Notes: a model not told the origin generated them from the sequence alone. A DNA stretch of 50,187 nucleotides from an uncultured Alistipes sp. (GCA_948736885.1 CAPXWY010000006.1:1-50187), one strand, 5' to 3'. Shown: positions 7,929 through 17,939, counted from the stretch's first letter. Program-made: numbers and translations.

Positions 7929-9959
7929 ATGAAAAAAGTATTTGTCTTAGCAGCAATGGTTTGTATGGCAGGTTGTCAGAATAAGCCGAAAGCGCCGGCC
8001 ATCGACATGGCCAATTTCGACCTCTCGGTCGCTCCCGCAGAGGATTTCTACCAGTACGCTACGGGCGGCTGGCAGGCGCACAACCCTCTCAAACCCGAGT
8101 TTTCGCGCTACGGGTCGTTCGACGTGCTGCGCGAGAACAACGAGAAGCGCATCAACGAACTTTTTGCCGAGATGACCGCCCGCACTTCTGAGCCGGGTTC
8201 GGTCGAACAGAAGATCTCCGATCTCTACAAGATGGGGCTCGACTCCGCGCGGCTCAACGCCGAGGGTGCGGCGCCCGTCAAGGCTGCCGTCGACTCGCTG
8301 CTGGCCATCGACGATCGCGCGCAGCTCACCGAAGCTATCGCCGGACTCCACTCGGCCGTGGCCAATCCGTTCTTCTCGGTGGGTGTGGAAGCCGATCTGA
8401 TGAACAGCTCGATGAATGCGCTCTACGCTTCGCAGTCGGGGCTGATGATGGGCGACCGCGACTACTATCTCGATGCCGAGAACGAGAAGTTCCGCGATGC
8501 CTACAAGACCTATCTCTCTACCCTTTTCCGCCTCGCGGGGCTGCCCGAGGAGGAGATCGGCAAGGCGGTCGAGGGCACGATGGCGATCGAAACGCGGCTG
8601 GCCGACAAGATGTGGTCGAGCGTGGAGCTGCGCGACATTCCGGCGCAGTACAACCCCATGCCGAGAGCTCAGTTCGAGGCCACGTACGATGCTATCGACT
8701 GGCCGGCCTACTACCGTACGATGGGCATCGGCGACTTCGATACGATCATCGTGTCGACCCCTTCGTCGCTGGCCAACGCCAACAAACTGCTGAAGACGGC
8801 GTCGCTCGATGAAATCCGCTACTACCTGGCTGCGCAGTATATCGATGCGGCCGCCAACTACCTGAGCGACGATTTCCAGAACGCCTCGTTCGAGTTCTTC
8901 GGCAAGACGATGGCCGGACAGAAGGAGATGAAACCCCGCTGGAAGCGCGCCATGTCGGTTCCCAACAGCACGCTTTCGGAGGCCGTGGGCGAGATCTACG
9001 TGGCCAAATACTTCCCCGAGGAGGACAAGACCCGCATGCTCGCTCTGGTGAAGAACCTCCAGACGGCGCTGGGCCAGCATATCGACTCGCTCGACTGGAT
9101 GTCGGCCGAGACCAAGGCCCGGGCCCGCGAGAAGCTGGCGTCGTTCACCGTGAAGATCGGCTACCCCGACAAGTGGAAGGACTATTCGACGCTCGAAATC
9201 GATCCCTCGAAGAGCTATTGGGAAAACATCGTCAATGCCAGCGCCTGGTATACGGCCGACAACATCGCCGACCTGGGCAAACCCGTCGACCGCAGCGAGT
9301 GGTACATGCCCCCGCAGATGGTCAATGCCTACTACAGCCCGCTGACCAACGAAATCTGCTTCCCGGCCGCCATTCTCCAGCCGCCGTTCTTCAACCCTGC
9401 GGCCGACGATGCAGTGAACTACGGTGCCATCGGCGTTGTGATCGGTCATGAAATGACCCACGGATTCGACGACCAGGGCCGCAACTTCGACAAGGACGGC
9501 AACATGAACAACTGGTGGACCGAGGCCGATTCGGAGGCGTTCAAGGCCAAGACCGACATCCTGGTCAAGCAGTTCGACTCCATCGAGGTGCTGCCCGCCA
9601 AGGAGGGCCAGCCCGCCATCTTCGCGAACGGTGCCTTGTCGCTGGGCGAGAACATCGCCGATCAGGGCGGTTTGCGCGTGGCCTGGACGGCTTATCGCAA
9701 CTCGCTGGAGGGGAAGCCCGCCCCGGCGCCGATCGACGGTTTTACGGATGCTCAGCGCTTCTATCTGGGCTATGCGACCCTGTGGGCGCAGAATATCCGC
9801 GATGAGGAGATCGCACGGCTGACCAAGCTCGACGTCCATTCGCTCGGCAAGTGGCGCGTGAACGCCACGTTGCGCAACCTCCAGTCGTTCTACGATGCGT
9901 TCGGCATCACCGAGGGCGCCATGTTCCTGCCCGAGGAGCAACGCGTGATTATCTGGTAG
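7929..9959 (+). CDS. M13 family (neprilysin/PepO-like) metallopeptidase lipoprotein
   Basis: A 676-residue zinc endopeptidase. The chosen ATG gives a lipoprotein signal, MKKVFVLAAMVCMAGC, with the lipobox cysteine at residue 16. The frame is open for 22 more codons upstream, but those spoil the signal. Peptidase_M13 N- and C-terminal domains fill the rest. HEMTH (507-511) supplies two zinc ligands and the catalytic Glu, and ENIAD (574-578) the third ligand. NAYYSP (substrate binding) lies about residues 468-473. It probably acts on oligopeptides at the cell envelope. It is monocistronic, with a terminator 16 bases downstream. Confidence 0.93.
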   Translation: MKKVFVLAAMVCMAGCQNKPKAPAIDMANFDLSVAPAEDFYQYATGGWQAHNPLKPEFSRYGSFDVLRENNEKRINELFAEMTARTSEPGSVEQKISDLYKMGLDSARLNAEGAAPVKAAVDSLLAIDDRAQLTEAIAGLHSAVANPFFSVGVEADLMNSSMNALYASQSGLMMGDRDYYLDAENEKFRDAYKTYLSTLFRLAGLPEEEIGKAVEGTMAIETRLADKMWSSVELRDIPAQYNPMPRAQFEATYDAIDWPAYYRTMGIGDFDTIIVSTPSSLANANKLLKTASLDEIRYYLAAQYIDAAANYLSDDFQNASFEFFGKTMAGQKEMKPRWKRAMSVPNSTLSEAVGEIYVAKYFPEEDKTRMLALVKNLQTALGQHIDSLDWMSAETKARAREKLASFTVKIGYPDKWKDYSTLEIDPSKSYWENIVNASAWYTADNIADLGKPVDRSEWYMPPQMVNAYYSPLTNEICFPAAILQPPFFNPAADDAVNYGAIGVVIGHEMTHGFDDQGRNFDKDGNMNNWWTEADSEAFKAKTDILVKQFDSIEVLPAKEGQPAIFANGALSLGENIADQGGLRVAWTAYRNSLEGKPAPAPIDGFTDAQRFYLGYATLWAQNIRDEEIARLTKLDVHSLGKWRVNATLRNLQSFYDAFGITEGAMFLPEEQRVIIW

Positions 9960-9975
9960 CAGGACTTTTCAGAAA

Positions 9976-10014
9976 CAGGAAACCCCGGAGTTTTGCTCCG
10001 GGGTTTCCTGTTTT
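9976..10014. terminator. Intrinsic terminator after the M13 peptidase
   Basis: A perfect 15-bp stem (9976-9990 with 9996-10010) has a TTTTG loop and is followed by TTTT. Confidence 0.9.
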
Positions 10015-10309
10015 ATCGGGAAGCGAGGGCCTATGGGGTGCCGGCGGACGGCGGAGGACCGGTTCGTTCCTTTGTTCGGAACGGCAAAAACTTATCCGTA
10101 AATGCTCCCGGTCTGCCGATTCGGTATTCGGTCTGTCGGGGGAGGCGGGATTCAGGCTTGTTTTCGGACCGCAGCCCGGAATACGCCCGGCAACAGCCGG
10201 AAATTGCATGCTCCGCTGGGGGAGGTTGCAGCTTATGCGGCTTTCAGACCTGCAAAGCGGCGAGGGGTATTCTTGCGGGTAAGCATCAAGAGAATGGTCC
10301 GGCCTCTCC

Positions 10310-11030
10310 TTAGCCCCAAAGAGCAGCCCCGCAAATACCGGGTTGCAACATTCCCTGCCGGGGAGGTTTACTCGCTTCGGCAAAGCTCGAAACGAGTTCG
10401 GCTCCGCATCCGGCTTATGAAAACAACGGTTGCTGCTGTCCGGCCGGCGGACGATTCCCGGGTCCGACCCCGGGGCAACCGATTCCTGCTCCGACCTCCA
10501 GCGCGAACCCGCATCTGCCTGCCGCGCTGACACAAACCAAACCGAAACGGGAAACGGTGCATGAATCATGAACCGCGCCTGCATCACTCCGGGCGGGGGC
10601 TGCCTGAGATGGTGAAAAAGCAGCGGCAGACGACGCAACTCACTTGTTTGCCGTACACGATGAAACGGTCAACAGAAATCTGCCGCTGCTATCTTTTTCC
10701 GATTGCATCCGGCAGAAAAAAAAGAAGTGTGCCGTTCTACGCTTTCGAAGGCTTCCGATAGGCCCGGGTTTCGTAAAATTCGGCACACGTCCTATGAATA
10801 CAGGAAGACGCTGCCGGTTTATTACTTTGAGGTTCTGGCAAACCCTTGGCTTATAAAACAACACACGCCCTCCTGAGAGGGTCGGTGTATCTTAAGCCAT
10901 AAAATGTACCAGATTTCAAAGTAAAGATACAATCGCTATAACGAAATATGTAAAGAACCCTGTGCTGTAATCTTATCTTGGAGTAAGATTGTCCGAATGC
11001 AAATATAAAAAAACTTTTCGGAACATGCAA
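10310..11030 (-). ncRNA. Dispersed structured-RNA element, copy 1
   Basis: Read on the minus strand, a TATATTTG box (11000-11007) precedes a conserved block (TTCTTTACATAT...GCGATTGTATCTTT). A 99-base hairpin follows (10824-10922) with outer arms ACTTTGA/TCAAAGT, a CTGG/CCAG stem, GGCTTA/TAAGCC and a CCCTC/GAGGG tip. Downstream come a conserved GATGCAATCGG...AGCAGCGGCAGA segment, a CAGGCAGCCC...CGCCCGGAGTGA segment related to the P module, and a GCGGGGCTGC end. The same parts in the same order recur at 25968-26650 in opposite orientation. Stem sequences differ between copies while pairing is kept, which supports an RNA structure. No family name is recognised. Confidence 0.6.
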
Positions 11031-11158
11031 AACTCCGGCCGGCAGCTTTCGTTGAGGCGCGGAAATTCCGTTGCCGCCGTTGTTCTGTCGTTGTTCCGCA
11101 GCGGTTCGGCACGAGCGGCGCAGTTTTCCGGAAATCTGCTTCCGGATTGATTGCCAGA

Positions 11159-13489
11159 TCAATAGAATCTTCCCTTGGGCGCGAAGATGGCGTAGCCGAA
11201 ATTGAAAGTGAGGTACATGTTCCGCCAGTCGTGGAGGTCGTATTTGGTCAGTGCAAGGCTGACGGGGCCGATGGGGGTGTGATAGACCAGCGACGCCTCG
11301 GTGATGTAGTGCCACCGCTGGTCGGCGCGTCCTGTGGGCGAAAGTTCGTTGTGACGCTCGCGCAGCATGGTGTAGAATCCCGTGCGGAAGAAGAAGTTGG
11401 GCATCAGGTCGAACGTGGGCATGACACCGGCGGCGACGAAGCGTTTGGCCCGGAAATCGGGCATGTAGATCATCTTGGAGTGCTGGACGGGCGTGTAGGC
11501 AGGCATGGCCATGCGCGTGGCGCCGGCGGTGGTGAAGCGGGGCAGGTCGGTGACGACGGCGTCGAAGTTGAACCCGACGGAGAACCAGCGGCACGCGGGG
11601 ATGTCGTGGTAGATGTCCCACGAGAACCGTCCTCCGAACCACCGGCGCGGGATCCGGCTGATGAAGCTGCGGGTGCTGGACGGCGAGAACTTGTCGCGGC
11701 CGGAGATGTAGATGGCCGAGACGGTGAGGTCGGAGCCGCGGCGGGGATAGAGCACCTTGTCGAGGGTGTTGCGCTCGACTTCGGCCTTGATGCCGAAGTA
11801 GGAGAAGCGGGTGTGGTCGAAGACCGAGAGGTTGTCGGAGGCGTAGTGGAAATTGGCGAAGCCGCCGTTGGTCTGGAGCGTGACGACGCTGCGCTGCGTG
11901 AGCGGCATGCCGGCGCAGAGCGAGACGAAACCCTCGCTCTCCTTGACGGACGCCGTGTTGTCGATCTTGGAGAGCCGCCCGAAAGAGCCGTGACGGTAGT
12001 TGCTGACCGAGAAGTCGGCCGAGTAGCTCAGAAAGAGCGGCCGCCACAGGAAGAAGTCGGTGCGGCCGCCCAGTGCGCCCCACGTGTAGAGAGGTCCGAG
12101 GTAGAGATCGAGACCGAACTGCTGGGCGGCGCGGCCCACGGTGCGGTAGTCGATGCCCAGGTATACCTGGTTGAATGCCGTGGAGGAGGCGTTGCCGCCC
12201 ACCGTGAACTTGAAGTTGGGTTTGGCGGTGAACCGTGCGGCGAAAGTGTAGCTGCCGCGCAGGGAGTCGTAGCGTACGGTGGGGTAGTCCAGGGTGATGT
12301 CGTCGTCGGCCAGGATGCCGTAGAGGTTGTCGCGCAGTTCGGCGAATTCCATGCGGCGCTGCTGGCCGGGCATGCGGCGCTCGACCTGTGCGAAGTCGCG
12401 CAGGTAGGCCCGCTGGGCTTCGGTGGGACCCTCGAATTCGTAGTTGTCGAAGACCAGGGGCGGACATTTAGCGCGGAAAGCGCGGCGCCGGGCCTCGGAC
12501 TCCTCGGGGGTGCGGCGCCGGCTCACGGCGGCCCGTATCTGCGGCATGGCCTCCATGGCGTCGGCATAGCCGGCATCCATGATGGGGTCGGGCCGGTCGA
12601 AGTCGAGCATGCCCGCCTCGACGCCGCGGCGGATCGTGACGCTGCGCCCCTCGGGCAGGGTGTAGTCGGTGTCCTGCATGGCGAGCATGAAAGCCTGGTC
12701 GAGCATGCTGCTCTCGGGAGTCGGCGGCGTGTTGCCGCTGGTGCAGATGGAACCCACGATCAGCGCAGGCCGGAACTCCCGGTCGAGGGGTTTCCACGGG
12801 AAGTTGTCGTAGATGCCGCCGTCGTAGAGCAGCATCGAGTCGCGCTGCATGGGTTTGAAGACCAGCGGAATGGACATCGACGAACGCACCGCTTCGCCCA
12901 GATCGCCGCGGCGCAGGACCACGGGCGTGCGGTGGTTGATGTCGCTGGCCACGCAGAGGAAAGGCACCATCAGCCGGTCGAAATTGCCGCCCGACGCGGC
13001 CGTTGCCGAGGCGAAGAGTTCGGCGAAGGCCATGTCGATCTGCGTGGAGGAGATCAGGTTGGAGGGCACGCGGAACTTGCGCTTGGGGGCGCTCAGGTCG
13101 AAGCGGAAACTCACCATCGCAGGGCTGTGGCTTATCTGCCGGTAGAAAGACATGTGGCGGATGGGATCGATGCGCCCCGAAACCCACTCCTTCACCACGC
13201 CCGAGGAGACGATTTCCCGCATTTCGGCGGGCGAATAACCGGCCGCGTACATGGCCGCGACGATCGAACCCATGGAGGTGCCGGCTACGAAATCGACGGG
13301 TATGCCCTCCTGTTCGAGCGCTTCGAGCACGCCGATGTGGTAGAGGCCTTTGGCGCCGCCGCCGCTCAGCACCACGCCTACGCCGCGGCGTGCCGGCAGG
13401 GAGCCGTCGTGCGGAGTTTGCGCCCGAAGCGGGCCGAAAAGCGCCAGGGCGCAGAGCGGAAGCAGGAAACGGTACATGGGGCGAAGCAT
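11159..13489 (-). CDS. Patatin-like phospholipase with C-terminal outer-membrane barrel
   Basis: A 776-residue protein of the patatin-BamA-like class. A signal peptide (MLRPMYRFLLPLCALALFGPLRAQ) precedes the patatin domain. That domain has the oxyanion motif GGGAKG (43-48), the nucleophile elbow GTSMGS with Ser72, and the catalytic Asp in YDGGIYDN. After about residue 340 come a POTRA-like stretch and a beta-strand-rich barrel ending FNFGYAIFAPKGRFY, with a terminal aromatic. The frame is open upstream to 13624. A TAGTTTG-like box at 13623-13632 on this strand would make that ATG untranscribed, so I chose 13489; 13477 is also possible. It probably hydrolyses lipids at, or is secreted through, the outer membrane. 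Confidence 0.85.
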   Translation of the reverse strand: MLRPMYRFLLPLCALALFGPLRAQTPHDGSLPARRGVGVVLSGGGAKGLYHIGVLEALEQEGIPVDFVAGTSMGSIVAAMYAAGYSPAEMREIVSSGVVKEWVSGRIDPIRHMSFYRQISHSPAMVSFRFDLSAPKRKFRVPSNLISSTQIDMAFAELFASATAASGGNFDRLMVPFLCVASDINHRTPVVLRRGDLGEAVRSSMSIPLVFKPMQRDSMLLYDGGIYDNFPWKPLDREFRPALIVGSICTSGNTPPTPESSMLDQAFMLAMQDTDYTLPEGRSVTIRRGVEAGMLDFDRPDPIMDAGYADAMEAMPQIRAAVSRRRTPEESEARRRAFRAKCPPLVFDNYEFEGPTEAQRAYLRDFAQVERRMPGQQRRMEFAELRDNLYGILADDDITLDYPTVRYDSLRGSYTFAARFTAKPNFKFTVGGNASSTAFNQVYLGIDYRTVGRAAQQFGLDLYLGPLYTWGALGGRTDFFLWRPLFLSYSADFSVSNYRHGSFGRLSKIDNTASVKESEGFVSLCAGMPLTQRSVVTLQTNGGFANFHYASDNLSVFDHTRFSYFGIKAEVERNTLDKVLYPRRGSDLTVSAIYISGRDKFSPSSTRSFISRIPRRWFGGRFSWDIYHDIPACRWFSVGFNFDAVVTDLPRFTTAGATRMAMPAYTPVQHSKMIYMPDFRAKRFVAAGVMPTFDLMPNFFFRTGFYTMLRERHNELSPTGRADQRWHYITEASLVYHTPIGPVSLALTKYDLHDWRNMYLTFNFGYAIFAPKGRFY

Positions 13490-13664
13490 ACGGTTTTTGG
13501 GGATCATGCTGAACATGGGGTTGATGACGGTCGGGGTCGGAAGGTCCGCGTTCGCAGGGTTCTCCCGCGCCGAAACGGCAGGGCCTGGCGCGGACCGGGG
13601 CCCGCATCGGTCGGGGCGGTGCAAACTAAATGCGGATTGTGAATTATGAATCGTGAATTTTTTT

Positions 13665-13672
13665 TAACTTTG
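13665..13672 (+). promoter_or_regulatory. -7 box upstream of pheS
   Basis: TAACTTTG matches TAnnTTTG, 52 bases before the pheS start. It is preceded by an AT-rich repeat of the ATTGTGAATTATGAAT type (13637-13659), the same family seen at 34140, 38225 and 41614. Confidence 0.65.
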
Positions 13673-13724
13673 CACATTAAAGGCTTTGTGCCAAAAGTAG
13701 GTAAAAACGACAAACCGACAAAAT

Positions 13725-14753
13725 ATGACCGACAAAATCAACGAACTTCTCCGACGCGTCGAAGAATTCAAACCCAAGGCGGCGGCCGAAATCGAGGAAT
13801 TCCGCATCAGAATGCTGGGTAGAAAAGGCGAACTGACGGCTCTGATGGAGGAATTCAAGACGGTGGCGCCGGAACTCAAGCGCGAGTTGGGCCAGCAGCT
13901 CAACCGGCTGAAGAACGAAGCCACGACGCGCATCAACGCCCTGCGCGAGGAGTTGCAGAACGCCGCGGCAGACGCTTCGGCGGCGGCCTCCGACGACCTG
14001 ACCCGCCCGGGTTCGGCCGAGCGGCTGGGTTCGCGCCATCCCATTTCGTTGGTCCGCAACCGCATCGTCGAGGTCTTCTCGCGCCTGGGCTACACGGTGG
14101 CCGAGGGTCCCGAGATCGAGGACGACTGGCATGTTTTCTCGGCGCTGAACTTCCCGCCCGAGCATCCGGCGCGCGACATGCAGGACACGTTCTTCATCGC
14201 CAAGAACCCCGACATCCTCCTGCGCACGCACACTTCGTCGATCCAGGTGCGGACCATGGAGCACCGGAAACCGCCCATCCGCGTGATCTGCCCGGGCCGC
14301 GTCTTCCGCAACGAGGCGATCTCCTACCGAGCCCACTGCATCTTCCACCAGATCGAGGGCCTCTATATCGACGAGGGGGTTTCGTTCGCCGACATGAAAC
14401 AGTCGCTGCTCTACTTCGCCAAGGAGATCTTCGGCGAGCAGACGGCCATCCGCATGCGTCCCTCCTACTTTCCCTTCACCGAGCCGTCGGCCGAGGTCGA
14501 CGTCTCGTGCAACCTCTGCGGCGGCAAGGGCTGTCCGGTCTGCAAAGGCACCGGGTGGCTGGAGATCATGGGCTGCGGCATGGTGGATCCCAATGTGTTG
14601 AAAGCAAACGATATCGACCCCGACAAGTACTCCGGCTTCGCGTTCGGCATGGGTATTGAGCGCATCGCCATGCTCAAATACGGAGTCAAGGACCTGCGTC
14701 TCTACTTCGAGAACGACGTGCGCTTCCTGCACCAGTTCGACGAGGCGCTCTGA
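13725..14753 (+). CDS. pheS: Phenylalanine--tRNA ligase alpha subunit
   Basis: A 342-residue catalytic subunit of the alpha2-beta2 PheRS. Residues 1-90 form the N-terminal coiled-coil tRNA-binding arm. The class II core follows, with HPxS/xVRNRI motif-1 surroundings (HPISLVRNRIVEVF, about 105-118), GRVFRNEAISYRAHCIFHQIEG (motif 2, about 192-213) and GFAFGMGIERIAMLKYG (motif 3, about 304-320). The cysteine-rich NLCGGKGCPVCKGTGW insert is usual in PheS. pheT is not adjacent, so the subunits are encoded apart. Confidence 0.97.
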   Translation: MTDKINELLRRVEEFKPKAAAEIEEFRIRMLGRKGELTALMEEFKTVAPELKRELGQQLNRLKNEATTRINALREELQNAAADASAAASDDLTRPGSAERLGSRHPISLVRNRIVEVFSRLGYTVAEGPEIEDDWHVFSALNFPPEHPARDMQDTFFIAKNPDILLRTHTSSIQVRTMEHRKPPIRVICPGRVFRNEAISYRAHCIFHQIEGLYIDEGVSFADMKQSLLYFAKEIFGEQTAIRMRPSYFPFTEPSAEVDVSCNLCGGKGCPVCKGTGWLEIMGCGMVDPNVLKANDIDPDKYSGFAFGMGIERIAMLKYGVKDLRLYFENDVRFLHQFDEAL

Positions 14754-14811
14754 CCGTCGGCCGGGCCGGCCGACGGGCTGCGGCTCCGGCTTGCGGATTT
14801 TCGGAAAGATC

Positions 14812-16593
14812 ATGAAACGCCTTGCGGCCATATCGGTTCTTTGTGCGGCGCTCTTCGCGACGGCCCTTGCGGCCCGGGGGAGCGCCTCGCCGGCGTCGCC
14901 CAGGTCGCAGCGGAGCGGCGGTCCGGTTCCCGAGTGGGCCGATTCGCTGCGGAGCCTCTACCTCTACACCGAGGGCGTCAAGCGCTATGCCATCGAGGGC
15001 GATTCGGCCCGGGCTTGCGACCTTTTCCGCGAAGCGATCCGCGCCGATTCGACCTTCGCGCCGGCCTACTACGGGCTGGCCGTGTCGCAGATGGAGGAGG
15101 AGCCCGCCGCAGCTGCCGAGATGGCCGGCCGGGCCAGCCGGCTCGATACGGCCGATCTGTGGTACCGCTCGCTCCACGGCCAGGCGCTGGTGCGCTCGGG
15201 CCGGTACCGGCCTGCGCTCGGGGTTTTCCGCGAATTGCAGCGCGCCGAACCCAACAATCCGGACAATTACCGCATCCTGGCGGCGCTCTACGAGCTCGAC
15301 GGGCAGCCCTATATGGCCATCGTTACGCTCGACACGGCCGAGGTGCGTTTCGGCCGCATCCCCATGCTCAGCGCCATGAAACGGCAGCTGCTGGTCTCCA
15401 CGCGGCAGCTCGACAAGGCCGTCGCCGAAGCGCGGGCCATGGTCGATGCGGCGCCCTACGAAGCCGAGCACCATGTGGTGCTGGCCGGGCTTTATGCCCG
15501 TACGGGCAAGGATTCGCTGGCGCTGGCCGAATACGACCGTGCGCTGGAGATCGACTCCACGTCGCTCGCCACGCTCGCCGCACTCTCCGATTTCTACGGC
15601 GAACGGCGCAACTACCGGGCCATGCTGGGTGTGACCAAGCGGATGTTCGCCCTCGAGTCGATGCCGCTGGAGCGCAAGACGGCCCGTTTCGGGCAGTTCA
15701 CTTCGGACATGCGCTTCTATCGCGAAAACTACGTGCAGCTCAACGACCTGGCCTCGATGCTGGCCATCCGCTATCCGCGCGACAAGCGGGTGGTGGAGCT
15801 TTATGCCCGCCATCTCATCGCGTCGGGCGAGCTGGAGCGCGCACTGGAACTCTACAAGCTCCACACGGAGGATGTGCCCCCCGTGGAGGAGTATTTCGCT
15901 TCGGTGATCGACATCGAAACCTACCTCCAGCGCACCGACTCGGTCGACCGCTATGCCGACCGGGCCTTGGCGCTCTTCCCCGACCGGCCGATGTTCCACA
16001 TGGCCAAGGGCAATGCGCTGAGCTATTCGGGGCGGCATGCCGAAGCGCTGAAGGTCTACCGCAAATCGCTCGGGTATGCCGACACCGATTCGCTGCGTGC
16101 CGTGATCTGGGGGCTCACGGGCGACACCTGGCACCAGATGGCCGTGCGGATGCCGGCCCCGAAGTCCGCCGACCGCCGCCGGGCGCTCAAATCGTGTTTC
16201 GGGGCCTACGACCGCAGCCTGAAACTTGCGCCGGACAACCCGCTGGTTCTCAACAACTATGCCTATTTCCTGGCGGAGGAGGGGCTCGAACTGGAGAAAG
16301 CGCTGACGATGTCGACCCGCGCGGTGGAGCTCACGGACAACAATCCTACCTACCTGGATACCCATGCGTGGGTGCTTTTCCGCCTGGGGCGCCTGGAGGA
16401 GGCGCGCCGCACGATGCAGCAGGCCATAGCGCTCGACAGCCGCAACAGCGCGGAACTGGCGCTCCACTACGGCGACATCCTGCATGCGCTGGGCCAGCGC
16501 TTCATGGCCGAAACCTACTGGCGCAAGGCGCTCGAACGGGGCTACGATGCCGCCGCGATCGCCCGCAGGCTGGAACAGGCCGAAAAACCATGA
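14812..16593 (+). CDS. Exported tetratricopeptide-repeat protein
   Basis: A 593-residue protein. The start at 14812 gives a signal peptide (MKRLAAISVLCAALFATALAARG); frames open further upstream overlap pheS. From about residue 45 to the end it consists of TPR-like helical pairs, such as YYGLAVSQMEEEP, YRILAALYELDGQPYMAI, and LNNYAYFLAEEGLELEKAL with YLDTHAWVLFRLGRLEEA near the C-terminus. TPR arrays are protein-binding scaffolds; the partner is unknown. Its stop overlaps the start of the EnvC-like gene by four bases (ATGA), so translation is probably coupled and a shared envelope role is plausible. Confidence 0.85.
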   Translation: MKRLAAISVLCAALFATALAARGSASPASPRSQRSGGPVPEWADSLRSLYLYTEGVKRYAIEGDSARACDLFREAIRADSTFAPAYYGLAVSQMEEEPAAAAEMAGRASRLDTADLWYRSLHGQALVRSGRYRPALGVFRELQRAEPNNPDNYRILAALYELDGQPYMAIVTLDTAEVRFGRIPMLSAMKRQLLVSTRQLDKAVAEARAMVDAAPYEAEHHVVLAGLYARTGKDSLALAEYDRALEIDSTSLATLAALSDFYGERRNYRAMLGVTKRMFALESMPLERKTARFGQFTSDMRFYRENYVQLNDLASMLAIRYPRDKRVVELYARHLIASGELERALELYKLHTEDVPPVEEYFASVIDIETYLQRTDSVDRYADRALALFPDRPMFHMAKGNALSYSGRHAEALKVYRKSLGYADTDSLRAVIWGLTGDTWHQMAVRMPAPKSADRRRALKSCFGAYDRSLKLAPDNPLVLNNYAYFLAEEGLELEKALTMSTRAVELTDNNPTYLDTHAWVLFRLGRLEEARRTMQQAIALDSRNSAELALHYGDILHALGQRFMAETYWRKALERGYDAAAIARRLEQAEKP

Positions 16594-17723
16594 TCCGACC
16601 CATGAAACCCTTCCGACTGCTGCTGACCCTGTTGTTGTTCTTCGGTATGGCTCCGACCATGGCGCAGAACAGCCGTAAGATCGAGGACCAGAAGCGTGTC
16701 ATCGCCAACCTGGAGAAGAAGATCGCGGCCGAAGAACAGCAGATCGCCAACCTCAAGAAGGGGCGCGCAGCTACGGAAGAACGGGCCCGGCGCCTGGCCC
16801 TGCAGCTCGAATCGCGCCACCGGCTGCTGGAGGAGACGGAGAAACAGGTGCGGCTCCTGCGCGAGGAGATCGCCCGCAAGGACAGCGTGGCCGGCGACCT
16901 TTCGGCGGCCTGCGCGCGACACCGGGTCCAGTATGCAGCCATGGTCCGCGAGACCTACCGCAACTACCGTCATCAGAATTATCTCACTTACATCTTCTCG
17001 TCGCATAGTTTTGCCGACATGGCGCGCCGGATCACAGTGTTGCGCGAAATGGCGGCCGTGCGCGAGCGCAAGCTGCGGGAGATCGAGACCCTTTCGGAGC
17101 AGGTGAGGACCGAAAAACGCAAGCTCGACACGCGGCATAAGTCGCTCGACGCCACAACGAAGAAACTGGCCCGCCAGAAGGTCGACCTCGAACGCGACGC
17201 GCAGCAGGCGCGGGCCGAGATGAAGCAGCTGTCCGAAAAGGAGAAAAGCGCCCTGCAGCGCAAGATGGCCCAGGAACGCCAGCTGAGCGTGGCGATCGGC
17301 CAGCTGCGCAAGCTCACCAAGGGCAACACGGCCGGCGCTTCGTTCTCGTCGAAGACCTCGGGCCTGCGTCTGCCGGTGGCCGGCGGCCGCGTGAAGCGCT
17401 ACCGCGAGAACATGGCCGAGATCACGGGGCCCAAGGGTGCGGCGGTGGTTTCGATCTACGAGGGCAAGGTGGTGGAGATCAAACGCAACCGCATAACGGA
17501 CAAATTCGATGTTTTCATCGCCCACGGCGAGTACATCACCTCCTATGCCAACATGGGGACCGTGAGCGTCGAAAAGGGGCAGAAAGTGGCCAAAAACCAG
17601 CATATCGGCACCGTGGGCGCATCGGTCGACGTGATGACGATGTCCACGGAGTACAAGCTGGTCTTCGGCATCTACCCGCCCGAACCGTCGCAGAAGCTCC
17701 TGGCCGAGAATTGTTTCAAGTAG
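16590..17723 (+). CDS. EnvC-like murein hydrolase activator (coiled coil plus degenerate LytM domain)
   Basis: A 377-residue exported protein. The signal peptide is MIRPMKPFRLLLTLLLFFGMAPTMAQ; a second possible start lies four codons in. Residues ~28-255 are a long charged coiled coil (KIEDQKRVIANLEKKIAAEEQ and following). The C-terminal ~120 residues form an M23/LytM fold (LRLPVAGGRVKRYR, then FDVFIAHGEYITSYANMG and VEKGQKVAKNQHIGTVG). The zinc-ligand positions are lost: the HxxxD site and the HxHxE segment read as non-metal residues, ending STEYKLVF. That pattern matches EnvC, which activates amidases at the septum rather than cutting peptidoglycan itself. It is coupled to the upstream TPR gene. 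Confidence 0.85.
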   Translation: MIRPMKPFRLLLTLLLFFGMAPTMAQNSRKIEDQKRVIANLEKKIAAEEQQIANLKKGRAATEERARRLALQLESRHRLLEETEKQVRLLREEIARKDSVAGDLSAACARHRVQYAAMVRETYRNYRHQNYLTYIFSSHSFADMARRITVLREMAAVRERKLREIETLSEQVRTEKRKLDTRHKSLDATTKKLARQKVDLERDAQQARAEMKQLSEKEKSALQRKMAQERQLSVAIGQLRKLTKGNTAGASFSSKTSGLRLPVAGGRVKRYRENMAEITGPKGAAVVSIYEGKVVEIKRNRITDKFDVFIAHGEYITSYANMGTVSVEKGQKVAKNQHIGTVGASVDVMTMSTEYKLVFGIYPPEPSQKLLAENCFK

Positions 17724-17939
17724 GAGGGTATCGTGCCGGGGTAGGGTCGGAACGGGTTTCAGTGCCGGTTCGGAGCGATCCCCGAGGTCGGATTCCGGGG
17801 TATCCCGGGCGGTTCCGGCAGCGCGGGTCCGGATCGGGGGCAAAGCGATATTGGAGCTGGGAGCCCCGAAGCGTTCGGCCGGTGCGATGCGGAAGACGAA
17901 AGCAGGTCTTGACGGCCCTGCGTGATCGACAGACAAACA

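Larger units (their letters stand above)
9960..11158. other. Intergenic region with terminator and structured-RNA element copy 1
   Basis: About 1.2 kb without a supported gene. After the terminator at 9976-10014 there are about 300 GC-rich bases with no recognisable feature, then the repeat element at 10310-11030, then ~130 bases to the patatin gene end. Confidence 0.6.

Noticed and set aside
10824..10922. The covarying hairpin as a 6S RNA
   Set aside because: 6S RNA is normally single or low copy with a large open bubble. Here the unit is duplicated with long conserved flanks, so a dispersed element fits better, though I cannot exclude a relation.
11147..13642. A plus-strand 831-codon open frame antisense to the patatin gene
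   Set aside because: It is the high-GC reverse complement of a convincing patatin-barrel protein and shows no domain pattern.
14841..17723. A single 960-codon open frame spanning the TPR and EnvC-like genes
   Set aside because: Only its 3' part (from 16590) is real. The first part is a GC-rich shadow frame of the TPR gene, with Arg/Gly/Pro-rich sequence and no family signal.
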